NCBI RefSeq assembly: GCF_001713455.1
Contig: NZ_CP016464.1
Location: 3,830,001 to 3,894,000, forward strand
Direction of reading: 5' to 3'
Source of the DNA: Bosea sp. RAC05
GTDB taxonomy: Bacteria > Pseudomonadota > Alphaproteobacteria > Rhizobiales > Beijerinckiaceae
DNA length: 64,000 bases
How positions within the stretch are numbered: position 1 is the stretch's first letter; the number at the start of each line of letters is the position of its first letter. This document shows positions 17,525 to 26,546 of this stretch, piece by piece. The notes beneath the pieces are model-generated. The model was given only the letters and a program-made list of their open reading frames with translations, searched no databases and was not told the DNA's origin. The position numbers and the translations under genes are program-made.

Positions 17525-18043
17525 ATGGACGCGCCCATCATCCGCCTTCTCCGCCCCGACGATGCCGGCGCCTATCGCACGCTCCGCCTGCAGGCCCTGC
17601 GCGACCACCCCGAGGCCTTCGGTGCGAGCTATGAGGACGAGGTGGCCCGCAGCCTGGATATGACCGCTAGGCGCCTCGATGGCGGCCCGCTGAACTGCGT
17701 CTTCGGCGCCTTTGCCGGAGACGATCTCGTTGGCACCGCCGGCTTCATCGTGCCGGACCGCTCCGCGAAATCCCGCCACAAGGGCCTGCTCGTCGGCGTC
17801 CATGTCTCGCCCGCCCATCGCGGCCGTGCGCTGGGCCGCAGGCTGGTGGCGGCCGTCATCGACCATGCGCGCGCCCATGTCGTGCTGCTGCAGGCGGGCG
17901 TGGGCGTCGCCAATACGCCGGCGCTGCGGCTCTATGAGAGCCTCGGCTTCCGGCAATACGGGCTGGAAGACAAGGCGCTGCGGGTCGACGGAGTCTTCGT
18001 CGACGAGGCGCTGATCGTGCTGGATTTTGCTGGCGACACCTGA
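17525..18043 (+). CDS. GNAT family N-acetyltransferase
   Basis: A 172-residue single-domain acetyltransferase. The acetyl-CoA loop is LVGVHVSPAHRGRALGRRLV (motif A with the R-G-x-A/G pattern), followed by GVGVANTPALRLYESLGFRQYG, the motif B strand-helix. It should transfer an acetyl group from acetyl-CoA to an amine; the substrate is unknown. It is convergent with the cyclopropane fatty acid synthase gene, only 7 bp away. Confidence 0.88.
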   Translation: MDAPIIRLLRPDDAGAYRTLRLQALRDHPEAFGASYEDEVARSLDMTARRLDGGPLNCVFGAFAGDDLVGTAGFIVPDRSAKSRHKGLLVGVHVSPAHRGRALGRRLVAAVIDHARAHVVLLQAGVGVANTPALRLYESLGFRQYGLEDKALRVDGVFVDEALIVLDFAGDT

Positions 18044-18050
18044 GCGCCGT

Positions 18051-19304
18051 TCAAAACCCCCGCGCCGCCAGCGCCTTCTCGTCGTCCTGGATATAGTCCC
18101 GGATCACCGGCACGGCGCTTTTGTGCGGGCCGAGCAGGAGCTGGAAGACCATGTCGCCGCCGATGTCGAAAGAGATCGAGCAGGCGCAGAGATAGAACTC
18201 CCACATCCGCGCGAAGCGCTCGCCCAGCATCGCGACCACCTGCGGCCGCTGCGCCATGAAGCGCTCGCGCCAGGCCTCCAGCGTCCAGTGATAGTGCCGC
18301 CGCCAGAACTCGCAGTCGGAATGCCAGAGCCCGGTCTGCTCCACCGCCGCGAACACCTCCGACAGCGCCGGCGCATAGCCGCCGGGGAAGATGTACTTGT
18401 CGAAGAACGGACCCGTGAAGCCCGGCGGGCCGACGCGGCCGATGCAATGGACCAGCGCGATCCCGTCCGTCGTCAGCAGGTCGCGGATCTTTTCGAAGTA
18501 TTCGAGATAATGCGCGACGCCGACATGCTCCATCATGCCGACGGAGACGACGCGGTCGAAGGTCCCGCCAAGCTCGCGATAGTCCTTGTTGACGAAGGTC
18601 ACGGCGTCGCCGACGCCCGCGGCATCGGCGCGCTTCTGGGCGGCCGCCATCTGGTCGGGCGAGACGTTGAGGCCGGTGACCTTCGCGCCGCAGGCCTTCG
18701 CCAGATAGATCGCCAGCTCCCCCCAGCCCGAGCCGATATCGAGGACGGTCATCCCCGGCTCGATCTTCAACTTGGCGGCGATGTGGCGCAGCTTCGCCTT
18801 TTGCGCATTCTCCAGCCCGACCTCCGGCGAGTGCCAGTAGGCGCAGGAATAGGTCATCGTCTCGTCGAGCCAGAGCCGATAGAAGTCGGTCGGGATGTCG
18901 TAGTGGTGCTTGACCTTCTTGCCGGCGACGCCGAGCGGGTTGTGCATCCGGAACCGCCGGATCTTGAAGCGCACCGAGCGGATCAGCTTCTGGATCGGAT
19001 GCTTGCGCAGCTCCTTGCGCTGCAGCCAGAACAGCGTCAGCAGATCGTGGATCGAGCCCTCCTCGAAGTCGATCCGCCCGTCCATGTAGCCTTCGGCGAG
19101 GGCGAGTTCCGGATTGAGGAAGAGCTCGCGCTCGATCCGGTCGTCATGGAAGCGCACCGTCACCGCAGGCGCCGTCTTGACCACGCCGGCGAAGCGGATG
19201 TCGCCCGGCCCCGGCCCGAAGACATGGTTTCGTCCATCCGGCGTGATCACCGTCAGGCGCCCCATCCTGACGAAATTCTTCAGCAAACGCGGTAGCAACA
19301 ACAT
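18051..19304 (-). CDS. cfa: Cyclopropane-fatty-acyl-phospholipid synthase
   Basis: A 417-residue SAM-dependent enzyme. After an N-terminal domain of about 130 residues that resembles the lipid-binding part of CFA synthases (YMDGRIDFEEGSIHDLL), the methyltransferase fold has VLDIGSGWGELAIYLA for SAM. Then come VGMMEHVG and IFPGGYAPALSEV, both typical of this family. It adds a methylene bridge to unsaturated acyl chains of membrane phospholipids, often in stationary phase or acid stress. The ATG at 19304 gives the usual length. Confidence 0.92.
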   Translation of the reverse strand: MLLLPRLLKNFVRMGRLTVITPDGRNHVFGPGPGDIRFAGVVKTAPAVTVRFHDDRIERELFLNPELALAEGYMDGRIDFEEGSIHDLLTLFWLQRKELRKHPIQKLIRSVRFKIRRFRMHNPLGVAGKKVKHHYDIPTDFYRLWLDETMTYSCAYWHSPEVGLENAQKAKLRHIAAKLKIEPGMTVLDIGSGWGELAIYLAKACGAKVTGLNVSPDQMAAAQKRADAAGVGDAVTFVNKDYRELGGTFDRVVSVGMMEHVGVAHYLEYFEKIRDLLTTDGIALVHCIGRVGPPGFTGPFFDKYIFPGGYAPALSEVFAAVEQTGLWHSDCEFWRRHYHWTLEAWRERFMAQRPQVVAMLGERFARMWEFYLCACSISFDIGGDMVFQLLLGPHKSAVPVIRDYIQDDEKALAARGF

Positions 19305-19445
19305 TCGCAGCCCTCACCCTACTGCGATTTAGAGCATGTCGAAGCATTCGGCGAAACCTCCGGCAACACAACAGCAACGTCAGCCCCACTCCATCCTGGT
19401 TGCGGATCATGCCTCCCGAGGATGGCGGGGAGCGGACGATACGGC

Positions 19446-19709
19446 ATGGACAAGCGGTTTTCGAAGCGCTGGCGCTCGCATCTGAGGATGGCGAAGCTGT
19501 TCGACCGCTCGCAGCGCTTCCTCGTCGAATGCCGCATCCTCGATCTCTCGGCGACGGGCGCGCGGCTGAAACCGCAGAGCGACCGCCCGCTGCCGCTCGA
19601 ACTGCATCTCCAGGACGAGGTGATGGCGGTCTCGAAGCGCGCCACCATCGTCTGGATCCAGCGCGGCGAGATCGGCATCCGCTTCGCGGCCGATGCCGAT
19701 GCCGGCTGA
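19446..19709 (+). CDS. PilZ domain protein
   Basis: An 87-residue protein consisting of little more than a PilZ beta-barrel. The start at 19446 gives MDKRFSKRWRSH. The c-di-GMP-binding RxxxR is approximate (RSQRFLVECR), followed by DLSATGARL, the D/NxSxxG motif, and VWIQRGEIGIRF. It may bind c-di-GMP or be a degenerate PilZ. The EAL phosphodiesterase 5.5 kb away could act on the same signal, but there is no direct link. Confidence 0.75.
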   Translation: MDKRFSKRWRSHLRMAKLFDRSQRFLVECRILDLSATGARLKPQSDRPLPLELHLQDEVMAVSKRATIVWIQRGEIGIRFAADADAG

Positions 19710-19824
19710 GCCTCGTGCCATGACCGCTCGCTCGCACGCCTCGCAGGATCGGGACGCCTCGGGGAACCCGAGACGACCATGCGCGTTCCACGGCTCGAGG
19801 ACGCCTTTGCCGCGTGACGGGACC

Positions 19825-20049
19825 ATGATGGACGACGACCGCATCAACCGCATCGCACGCGCGCTCTGCCGCTCCGCGCGGATCGATCCCGATGGCATCC
19901 TGCCGGGTGAAGACACCGATCCGGAGCTCCTGCGCCACGATGTGCGCGGCCAGGTCAGCGGCCGTGCGGTCCCCGCCTGGACGATGTTTCGTGGCGCCGC
20001 GCTGACCTTCATCCAGGCCCATGAGGAGCGCATCGTCGCGCCGCTCTGA
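19825..20049 (+). CDS. Small hypothetical protein
   Basis: A 74-residue protein from the ATG pair at 19825/19828 (MMDDDRINRIARALCRSARIDPDG). It is mildly acidic, soluble and without a recognised domain. Its C-terminus WTMFRGAALTFIQAHEERI looks helical. I do not recognise a family and infer no function. Similar short proteins of this style occur in related genomes, which together with the good start codons makes it likely real. Confidence 0.55.
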   Translation: MMDDDRINRIARALCRSARIDPDGILPGEDTDPELLRHDVRGQVSGRAVPAWTMFRGAALTFIQAHEERIVAPL

Positions 20050-20140
20050 AGCGTCCTTGCGCTTGCTAAGCGGGTCGCCGGCGGCATAGTGCTCGCCACC
20101 CGCGCGGAGGCAACCGCGCATCCCGGCGGAACGACGAAGC

Positions 20141-20833
20141 ATGTCCTGGCGCGATTTCTGGAACGGCGACCACGCGATCTATGTCTCGCCGCGCCACAAG
20201 GCCCTCCATTACCGCCAGATCGCGACTGACCTGATCGGCCATATCCCGGCGCCCGACGCTGTCGTGCTCGACCATGGCTGCGGCGAGGCGCTCGACGCCG
20301 GCCGCGTCGCCGGCCATTGCGGCAAGCTCTATCTCTGCGAGGCCGCCCCCAGCGTCCGCGACAAGCTGCGCGCCATGCTGGGCGGCAAGACGAATGTCGC
20401 CGTGGTCTCGCCGGAGGAGGTCGAGGCGCTGCCCGACGAGACGCTCGATCTCGTCGTCGCCAATTCGCTGATCCAATACCTCTCGCGCGACGAACTGGTC
20501 GCCCTGCTCGCCACCTGGCGCGGCAAGCTTAGGCCCGGCGGCAGGCTCGTTGTCGCCGACATCATCCCGCCCGATGTAAGCCCGCTGACCGACGCTTCGC
20601 AGCTGCTGGCCTTCGCCTGGCGCGGCGGGTTCCTCACGGCGGCGCTGGCCGGGCTCGTCCGCACCGCCTTCTCGGACTACCGCAAGCTCAGGGCCCAATA
20701 CGGCCTCTCGACCTACCGCATCGACGACATCACCGGCCTGATCGCGGCAGCGGGCTTCGAGGACGTAACGGCAGCGAAGAACTTCGGCCACAATCCGCAC
20801 CGCCTGACGCTGGTGGGGCGCAAGGCAGGCTAA
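20141..20833 (+). CDS. Class I SAM-dependent methyltransferase
   Basis: A 230-residue methyltransferase. Motif I is VVLDHGCGEALDAGRVAG, motif II LYLCEAAPSVRDKL, motif III/IV LDLVVANSLIQYLSRDEL, and post-motif LRPGGRLVVADIIPPDV. The acceptor is unknown. It stands alone between a small hypothetical gene and the two-component system, with a 311-bp gap after it. Confidence 0.85.
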   Translation: MSWRDFWNGDHAIYVSPRHKALHYRQIATDLIGHIPAPDAVVLDHGCGEALDAGRVAGHCGKLYLCEAAPSVRDKLRAMLGGKTNVAVVSPEEVEALPDETLDLVVANSLIQYLSRDELVALLATWRGKLRPGGRLVVADIIPPDVSPLTDASQLLAFAWRGGFLTAALAGLVRTAFSDYRKLRAQYGLSTYRIDDITGLIAAAGFEDVTAAKNFGHNPHRLTLVGRKAG

Positions 20834-21144
20834 GACCGGGCGAAATTCATACCCCGGGTCTGGCCGAGATCACCCGAACTATTGTAGCTGACTGCTTCGA
20901 CAAAGTCGGCCGGAATGTCATTCCGGGTGGAGCTGGCGCGGGGACATGTGTCCGACGCGCGCGCTTCGCTCGGTCGATACCCGGCCTTCTGCATCGGGCG
21001 TCAATGCGCTGCAGCCAATCCCGGTTGCGGCATCATCAGGGCCGCAATCCACTGAGCGGCCGTTCGCCAACGGTTCAGACGAGCCGAGCCGGGATTTCCG
21101 GGGCCGCCACGTCAACATGCATGCAGCCGAAGGAGACATGCACC
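20834..21144. promoter_or_regulatory. Leader region of the two-component operon
   Basis: 311 bp without a gene. It contains a perfect 7-bp dyad, CCGGAAT 20910-20916 and ATTCCGG 20920-20926, a plausible operator, and ends in an AAGGAG ribosome site at 21130-21135. No clear -35/-10 pair stands out to me. Confidence 0.4.
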
Positions 21145-21816
21145 TTGCGCATTTTGGTGATCGAAGATGAGCGCCGTATCGCCAAAGACATCATCAAGGG
21201 CCTTGAGGGCGCGGGCTACGTCACCAAACACTGTCTGGACGGCGAGGACGGCTGGTTTCGCGGCGACAGCGAGACGTTTGACGCCGTGGTGCTAGACCTT
21301 GGCCTGCCGCTGATCGACGGACTGACCGTTCTCAGGCGCTGGCGCGCTGCGGGGCGCAGCATGCCGGTTGTCGTGCTCACGGCGCGTGATGGCTGGATCG
21401 ACAAGGTCGATGGCATCGACGCGGGCGCAGATGATTATCTCGCCAAGCCTTTCCGCATGGAGGAACTGCTGGCGCGGATCAGGGCCATCACACGCCGTGC
21501 CGTGGGCCAGGCCTCACCGCTCCTGGTGAATGGTGCGCTCCAGGTCGACACCCGGCTGCACACCGTTTCGGTGGGCAACACCGCAATCCCCGTCACGCCG
21601 CTGGAATACAGGCTCGTCGCTTACATGCTGCACCATCGTGGTCGCATCATATCGCAGAGCGAGTTGTCGGAGCACATCTACGATCAGGACATCGAGCGCG
21701 ACTCCAATGCGCTGGAGGTCCTCATCTCGCGCTTGCGGCGCAAACTCGGATCGGATGTCATCCAGACGCGGCGGGGGCATGGCTACGTCATCGTCGCCGA
21801 GGACGCACAACGTTGA
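21145..21816 (+). CDS. OmpR/PhoB family response regulator
   Basis: A 223-residue response regulator. The receiver domain has LVIEDERR (acidic pair), Asp51 in VVLDLGLPLIDGL as phosphoacceptor, TARD and AKPF. The C-terminal winged helix has LTPLEYRLVAYMLHH-like packing and SNALEVLISRLRRKLG, then TRRGHGYVI. The start is a TTG at 21145, read as Met, because AAGGAG sits 9 bases upstream and the protein then begins MRILVIEDE; the nearby ATG at 21138 is in another frame. Closest in style to QseB/PmrA. Its stop overlaps the kinase start. Confidence 0.93.
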   Translation: MRILVIEDERRIAKDIIKGLEGAGYVTKHCLDGEDGWFRGDSETFDAVVLDLGLPLIDGLTVLRRWRAAGRSMPVVVLTARDGWIDKVDGIDAGADDYLAKPFRMEELLARIRAITRRAVGQASPLLVNGALQVDTRLHTVSVGNTAIPVTPLEYRLVAYMLHHRGRIISQSELSEHIYDQDIERDSNALEVLISRLRRKLGSDVIQTRRGHGYVIVAEDAQR

Positions 21817-23174
21817 TGCGCTCATTGCGCAAACGCCTGCTGCTGGCGGCATTGGTGGCCCTGACGCTGGCGTTGGGGCTCGCAGGCGTAGCGCTCACCT
21901 TTGTCTTCGAGCGGGCCGTCAGGGCGCGTGTGGTGGCCGATCTTGGCGATCAGGTCGACCTCCTGGTGCAGGGCTTGCGGCTCGATGCGGTTGGAACGCT
22001 GAGACTGGGCCGTGAGCCGCCTGATCCACGTTTCGAGCGCCGGAATGGGGGCTTCTACTGGCAGCTTGGCCGCGGTGGCCGCGCCGAACTGCGTTCACCC
22101 TCGCTCGGGAACGCCGCACTGCCGTGGTCTGCAACACCACTGCGGTCCGGCGCGACCACCTGGAGCTACATGCCGGGTCCGTCCGGACAGGAACTGATCG
22201 CGGTCGAGCGGCAGGCGATGATCGACAGCGTGGACGGCGCGATTCCCGTGCGCTTCGTGGTCGGCCTCGACGACAGCGAGCTGCTGGAAGCGAGACTGGG
22301 CTTTTTCGAGGCCCTCATTCCGTCGCTGATGGCCATCGGCCTCGCGCTGATCGGCGGGGCCTGGCTGTTCTTGCGCTTTGGGCTCAGTCCGCTCGAAAGG
22401 TTGAAGTCAGCGCTTGCTGACGTGAGGGCCGGCGCCAGAAGCCGGATCGAGGGCGATTATCCCGAAGAGATCAAGCCCCTGGTCGCCGAGACGAACGCGC
22501 TGCTGGCGGCCCGCCATGCCGATCTCGAAGCCGCGCGGGCACGCGCGGGCGACTTGGCCCATGCGCTCAAGACCCCGCTGGCGGTGATCTCGGCGCAGGT
22601 CCGGACCCTCGAAGCCAGCGGTGAATCAGATATCGCCAGCGAGATCGGCCGTGAGGTTGAGCGACTGCAGGGCGTGATCATGCGCGAACTGGCTCGGGCC
22701 AGGGCGAACCTCCAGTCGCGCCGGCAGGCCCAGGCCTCCGAGATCGCGCCGGCCATCGAACGCATCTGCCGCGCACTGGGCCACCTCGCCGCGCATGACA
22801 CGATCTGTTTTGAGAGCGTGCTCCCTGCTGGGCTGAAGGCACGGGTCGATGAAACCGACCTTCTCGAGATGGTCGGCAACCTGATCGAGAATGCGGCCAA
22901 ATGGGCGAAGTCGGCTGTTCATATCGAGGCGTCGTCCGCGCCGGACGGCACGGTGCTGATCATGGTGGCGGATGACGGCCCCGGCATGGCCGCATCGGAC
23001 GTCGAAGCCGCCATGCGCCCAGGCGTCCGCCTCGACGAGCAGGTGCCGGGCCACGGCTTCGGCCTCGGCATCACGCGCGAACTCGCAAAAGCCTATGGCG
23101 GCGAATTGCGCATCGCCCGCGACGGCCAGCGTGGCGGACTCGTCGCCAGCCTGGTTCTGCCAGCCGCGCAATGA
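21816..23174 (+). CDS. Sensor histidine kinase of the two-component pair
   Basis: A 452-residue inner-membrane kinase. Helix 1 spans residues about 9-28, then a periplasmic domain to about 160, helix 2 LIPSLMAIGLALIGGAWLFL and a HAMP-like linker. The phosphoacceptor His is in DLAHALKTPLAVI. The ATPase has LIENAAKWAK (N box), VADDGPGM (G1) and HGFGLGI (G2). The ATG at 21816 overlaps the regulator's TGA by one base, so the two are coupled. The signal is unknown. The operon ends at a shared terminator facing the alpha-carbonic anhydrase gene. Confidence 0.93.
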   Translation: MRSLRKRLLLAALVALTLALGLAGVALTFVFERAVRARVVADLGDQVDLLVQGLRLDAVGTLRLGREPPDPRFERRNGGFYWQLGRGGRAELRSPSLGNAALPWSATPLRSGATTWSYMPGPSGQELIAVERQAMIDSVDGAIPVRFVVGLDDSELLEARLGFFEALIPSLMAIGLALIGGAWLFLRFGLSPLERLKSALADVRAGARSRIEGDYPEEIKPLVAETNALLAARHADLEAARARAGDLAHALKTPLAVISAQVRTLEASGESDIASEIGREVERLQGVIMRELARARANLQSRRQAQASEIAPAIERICRALGHLAAHDTICFESVLPAGLKARVDETDLLEMVGNLIENAAKWAKSAVHIEASSAPDGTVLIMVADDGPGMAASDVEAAMRPGVRLDEQVPGHGFGLGITRELAKAYGGELRIARDGQRGGLVASLVLPAAQ

Positions 23175-23213
23175 TGGCGTTCGGCACTGGTCCGATCCCC
23201 GGGGCATTGAAAA

Positions 23214-23236
23214 ATCCCGGGCCAGCCGGGACTTTT
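23214..23236. terminator. Terminator between the kinase and carbonic anhydrase genes
   Basis: TCCCGG 23215-23220 and CCGGGA 23226-23231 form a stem with a 5-base loop, a TTTT run at 23233-23236 and an A-run on the other side, so it can serve both convergent genes. Confidence 0.75.
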
Positions 23237-23260
23237 CTCCTGCCGATACTCGGTGGATGT

Positions 23261-24007
23261 CTATAGCCCCCTGAGCAGGAAGCGGCGGTTGATCTCCTGG
23301 AGAGGCCGCGCATTCATGGGGAAGACAGCCCTGAAGGCTTCGATGTCAGCCGCGGCCACCTCGATCGTCTTTTCAAAGACGTTCCAGTCGACAATTTCCG
23401 AACAGGGCGGTGTCGTGAGCGAGCCCTCGTAGCGGTAGAAATGACGGCTCTTGGGCAGAAAGCTGCGCGGATCCAGCGCAGCCTTCAGCTTTGCTTCGCC
23501 CTCCTTCTTCGGGGCGACCTGCATGATCTCCGAAAACGCCTTGTGTTTGGCGCCGGCAATCATGAGCACGCCGACCACGGCCAGTCGTCCATCGTTCGTC
23601 GCATGCACGAAATGCGCTTCCATCGCGGTGCGCTTGCCGCCGATCGCATGCTCGCTGGGTGTATGGAAGTGGAACTGCTTCAGGCCATACGTGGTCTTGC
23701 CGATAGCCAGCGCGCTGCCATCCTGGACGTTCGCCTGGATCGTGTGACCATTGTTGATCACGTCGAAGGCCTGTGGCTTCCAGTTGAACGACAGGTCCTC
23801 GACCTTGGCGCGGATGCCGCGGGTCAGATCGATCGGCGATTGTTCGCTGCCGACGGCGCAAGCCTTGAACCGGCTGTCCAGCTCTCCCCACTTCGCCACG
23901 CCGCGCTCGCCTTCATACTCCCAATGCGGAGCGGCGGATTCAGCCATGGCGGCCGAGGCACAAGCAGGACAGGCGGCCAGTGAGAAAAGAAACTTTCTGC
24001 GATCCAT
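23261..24007 (-). CDS. Alpha-class carbonic anhydrase, periplasmic
   Basis: A 248-residue enzyme interconverting CO2 and bicarbonate. An N-terminal signal (MDRRKFLFSLAACPACASAAMAES, with RR) suggests export, possibly by Tat. The three zinc His are visible in FHFHTPSEH (two) and EAHFVHA (one), and SEQSPIDL and the C-terminal LTTPPCSEIVDW are alpha-class hallmarks. The ATG at 24007 is chosen since the signal begins there. It faces the two-component operon across a shared terminator. Confidence 0.93.
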   Translation of the reverse strand: MDRRKFLFSLAACPACASAAMAESAAPHWEYEGERGVAKWGELDSRFKACAVGSEQSPIDLTRGIRAKVEDLSFNWKPQAFDVINNGHTIQANVQDGSALAIGKTTYGLKQFHFHTPSEHAIGGKRTAMEAHFVHATNDGRLAVVGVLMIAGAKHKAFSEIMQVAPKKEGEAKLKAALDPRSFLPKSRHFYRYEGSLTTPPCSEIVDWNVFEKTIEVAAADIEAFRAVFPMNARPLQEINRRFLLRGL

Positions 24008-24281
24008 GGAGTCGTCTCCCTGTGCTGCCCCTGCACGTCGAGTTCCGTTGATGCGGGGGGACATTCATCGGAAGGACGAACGCTTAATGGGGCTGACCTT
24101 ACAGGTCGCTGACACGGGCTGACGGCGTTGACCCGGTTGCGTGGGCAGCCCTGAAGTGATGTTCGGGAATGTCCGAAGACGCGCTTTCGCAGGGCCTGTC
24201 CGCCCGAGCTCCGCCGGCAGACGGGGCGTGGGTCCGGTCCCGGCGCCCTCTACGGGGCGCGGCCTGCGACGCCGGCGCGGT

Positions 24282-24686
24282 TCACCCGGCGCGATCGGCG
24301 AATGAAAAGAATTTGTGCCCCAGGAACGAGAACACCATCACGAATCCCGTGGTGACGAACTGCATCGGCAGATAGGGCAGGCCCAGCCGCGTCACGAACA
24401 GATGCATCAGCATCCAGGTCAGCCCGAACCCGCCGACGGCGATCAGGCCGAAGCGCCAGCCGGCCTGGGCGTGGCTGCGGGTGGCCTCGAAGGTCATCCA
24501 GCGGTTGAGCACATAGGACACGACCGCACCGACCACGAAGCCCGCCAGCGTCGCCCGCACCGGATCGACCTGCGCGAGCTCGACCAGACCGATCAGCACG
24601 CCGTAATGCGCCACCGCGGTGAGGCCCCCGGCGAGGACATAGGCCATGAGCTGGCGGGACTGGCGCGGAAGACGGCGAAACGGCAT
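24282..24686 (-). CDS. GtrA family membrane protein
   Basis: A 134-residue protein with four hydrophobic helices. AYVLAGGLTAVAHYGVL, VVGAVVSYVLNRWMTF and GFVMVFSFLGHKFFSF match the GtrA/DPMS family pattern (FxxxGxxxxxxxxxxx, NRxxTF, NFxxxKxxxF-like). GtrA proteins are thought to flip lipid-linked sugars or help glycan decoration. No glycosyltransferase gene adjoins it, so the partner is unknown. Confidence 0.87.
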   Translation of the reverse strand: MPFRRLPRQSRQLMAYVLAGGLTAVAHYGVLIGLVELAQVDPVRATLAGFVVGAVVSYVLNRWMTFEATRSHAQAGWRFGLIAVGGFGLTWMLMHLFVTRLGLPYLPMQFVTTGFVMVFSFLGHKFFSFADRAG

Positions 24687-25002
24687 GGCCGATGCCTATA
24701 GACCAGCCCGCATGCCGCGCCTACGGCATGGCCGCAAGGCCAAGGCGACCTCGCCGCGGGCCGCTCGCCGTCTCCGCTACCATGCTCAACAAGATCCAGA
24801 TGGAATGTCCATAAACTCCAGATGGAAAATTCACGTTTTGCGAGTAGAGCCGCTCGCGCTCACTTGTTCGGATGCCCGGTCGGTGAAGCGACCTGTCACC
24901 ACCTGATGATGAATGTGCGATTCGCCCGGCGCCAAGCCCCTCAGACCGCCCCCTTTGGCGGCTCCGGCACCCCGCAGTCGCATCGACCGACGATGTAAGA
25001 CG
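24687..25002. promoter_or_regulatory. Divergent promoter region with spaced TCCA/TGGA boxes
   Basis: 316 bp between the gtrA-like and EAL genes. TCCAGATGGAA occurs twice, at 24795-24805 and 24817-24827, 22 bp apart (two helical turns), with another TGGA-ATG-TCCA dyad formed between them. The stretch 24790-24840 is AT-richer than its surroundings. It looks like a tandem operator, most likely for the EAL gene. Confidence 0.5.
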
Positions 25003-26382
25003 ATGCCCGGTAACGACGCGTTGATACCTCCAGAGACCCGCCTCCTGAAGGTTCTGCGAACCGACCATCTCATGGCGGTTTGCATCTATGGCAGCCTGCT
25101 GTCGCTGGCGTTCGGCCTGCTCTGGCTCGCGGCCTTTCTGCTGGCGGCCAACTGGCCGGCGGCGCTCGCCCTCCTGGCGCTGGGGCTGGCCTCCATCCCG
25201 TGCTGGCTGATCGCCCGGGGCGGGCAGTTCTCCCTCGGTCTGATGCTGGCTCAGATCGTCTGCGGCATCTTCCTGTTCGGCTTCTCTTTGGTCTTCGATG
25301 TCCCGAACGAGGCCTATCCGCGAACGACGCATCTCTATTTCCTCGTCATCGCCATCGTCGGCTTCATCAATTACCGGCGGGAACCCTCGTGGCTCCAGGT
25401 GCCGCTCATCGCGCTCAGTCTGGCCGCCTTCGTCACCCTCAGCGCACGTCATCTCGCGGTGCCGTTCACCATGCCGATGTCCGACGACATCAGAGCCATC
25501 GGGACATGGATCAATGCAGGGTATGCGATCTGCATGCTCGGCGGTTGCATCGTCGCCATGCATGTCGATTTCTCCAGGGACGCAGAGCGAGCCAAGGAGT
25601 TGCAGAAGGCGCTCTGGAAGCAGCAGTTTCATCTCGTCTATCAGCCGCAGGTCGATGCAGCCGGCCGGGCGCTCGGGGCGGAGGTGCTGCTGCGCTGGAC
25701 GCATCCCAGGCGAGGCGAGGTCTCGCCATCGGAGTTCATCCCCGTGGCGGAACGGGCGGGGCTGATGCCGCAGCTCGGCAGCTGGGTCATCACCGAGGCC
25801 TGCCGGACGCTCGCCGCCTGGCGCGAGGATGCGGCCAGGCGAAACCTGACGCTGTCGGTCAACGTCGCGGCCGACCAGTTCATCCAGCCGGACTTCTGTG
25901 ACGCGCTGCTGCAGGCCGTGGACAAGAGCGGGATCAGCCCGGCCCTGCTGAAGCTCGAGTTGACCGAGACCGTCTTCGTCCATGACGTCGACGCCATCGT
26001 CTCCAAGCTCGGGCTCCTGCGCCGCGCGGGCTTCGCCATCTCGCTCGATGATTTCGGCACGGGCTATTCGTCACTGAGCTATCTGCGCCAGCTTCCCCTG
26101 AATCAGATCAAGGTCGACCGCAGCTTCGTGCGCAGCGTCGCGGAGAGCCGCCGCGCGGCCGCACTGGCCAAGACCATCGTCCAGATCGGCCACGATCTCG
26201 GCCTCGACGTTCTCGCCGAAGGGATCGAGACGGAAGAACAGCTGCGGATCATGCGAGCTTGTGGCTGCACCGGGTTTCAAGGCTTCCACTTCGGCCGGCC
26301 CATGTCCCTGCCTGCGTTCGACGAGTGGCTCGAGGCGGCCGCGCAGAGCGAGCCCCCCGTCGCCGCCGCGGCTTGGGCCTGA
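25003..26382 (+). CDS. Membrane-bound EAL-domain c-di-GMP phosphodiesterase
   Basis: A 459-residue protein with an N-terminal membrane module of five or six helices (residues about 20-195) and a C-terminal EAL domain (about 205-445), without GGDEF. The catalytic set is complete: EVLLRW (EVL in place of EAL), Asn in SVNVAADQF, Glu in LELTET, ISLDDFGTGYSSL, Lys in IKVDRSFV, AEGIETEEQL and QGFHFGRPM. It should hydrolyse c-di-GMP to pGpG, lowering the signal for motility or biofilm switches. The membrane part is of no type I can name, and what it senses is unknown. Confidence 0.9.
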   Translation: MPGNDALIPPETRLLKVLRTDHLMAVCIYGSLLSLAFGLLWLAAFLLAANWPAALALLALGLASIPCWLIARGGQFSLGLMLAQIVCGIFLFGFSLVFDVPNEAYPRTTHLYFLVIAIVGFINYRREPSWLQVPLIALSLAAFVTLSARHLAVPFTMPMSDDIRAIGTWINAGYAICMLGGCIVAMHVDFSRDAERAKELQKALWKQQFHLVYQPQVDAAGRALGAEVLLRWTHPRRGEVSPSEFIPVAERAGLMPQLGSWVITEACRTLAAWREDAARRNLTLSVNVAADQFIQPDFCDALLQAVDKSGISPALLKLELTETVFVHDVDAIVSKLGLLRRAGFAISLDDFGTGYSSLSYLRQLPLNQIKVDRSFVRSVAESRRAAALAKTIVQIGHDLGLDVLAEGIETEEQLRIMRACGCTGFQGFHFGRPMSLPAFDEWLEAAAQSEPPVAAAAWA

Positions 26383-26546
26383 CCGCGCCGCCATCGGGTC
26401 TCGGAAGGCCAGGCACTCGCCGAGGCCGACTGCATCTCGCCCGGCCGGTACGCTTCTCTCCGGACGAGACCGCCACCATCGCCCCTCGGGCCACGCGCGG
26501 CGGTTCGCCGACCTGTGGAGATGATCGTTGGCCCGCCCTGAAGGGT

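Noticed and set aside
21138..21170. ATG at 21138 as the start of the response regulator
   Set aside because: Out of frame with the receiver domain; the TTG at 21145 is in frame and correctly spaced from AAGGAG.
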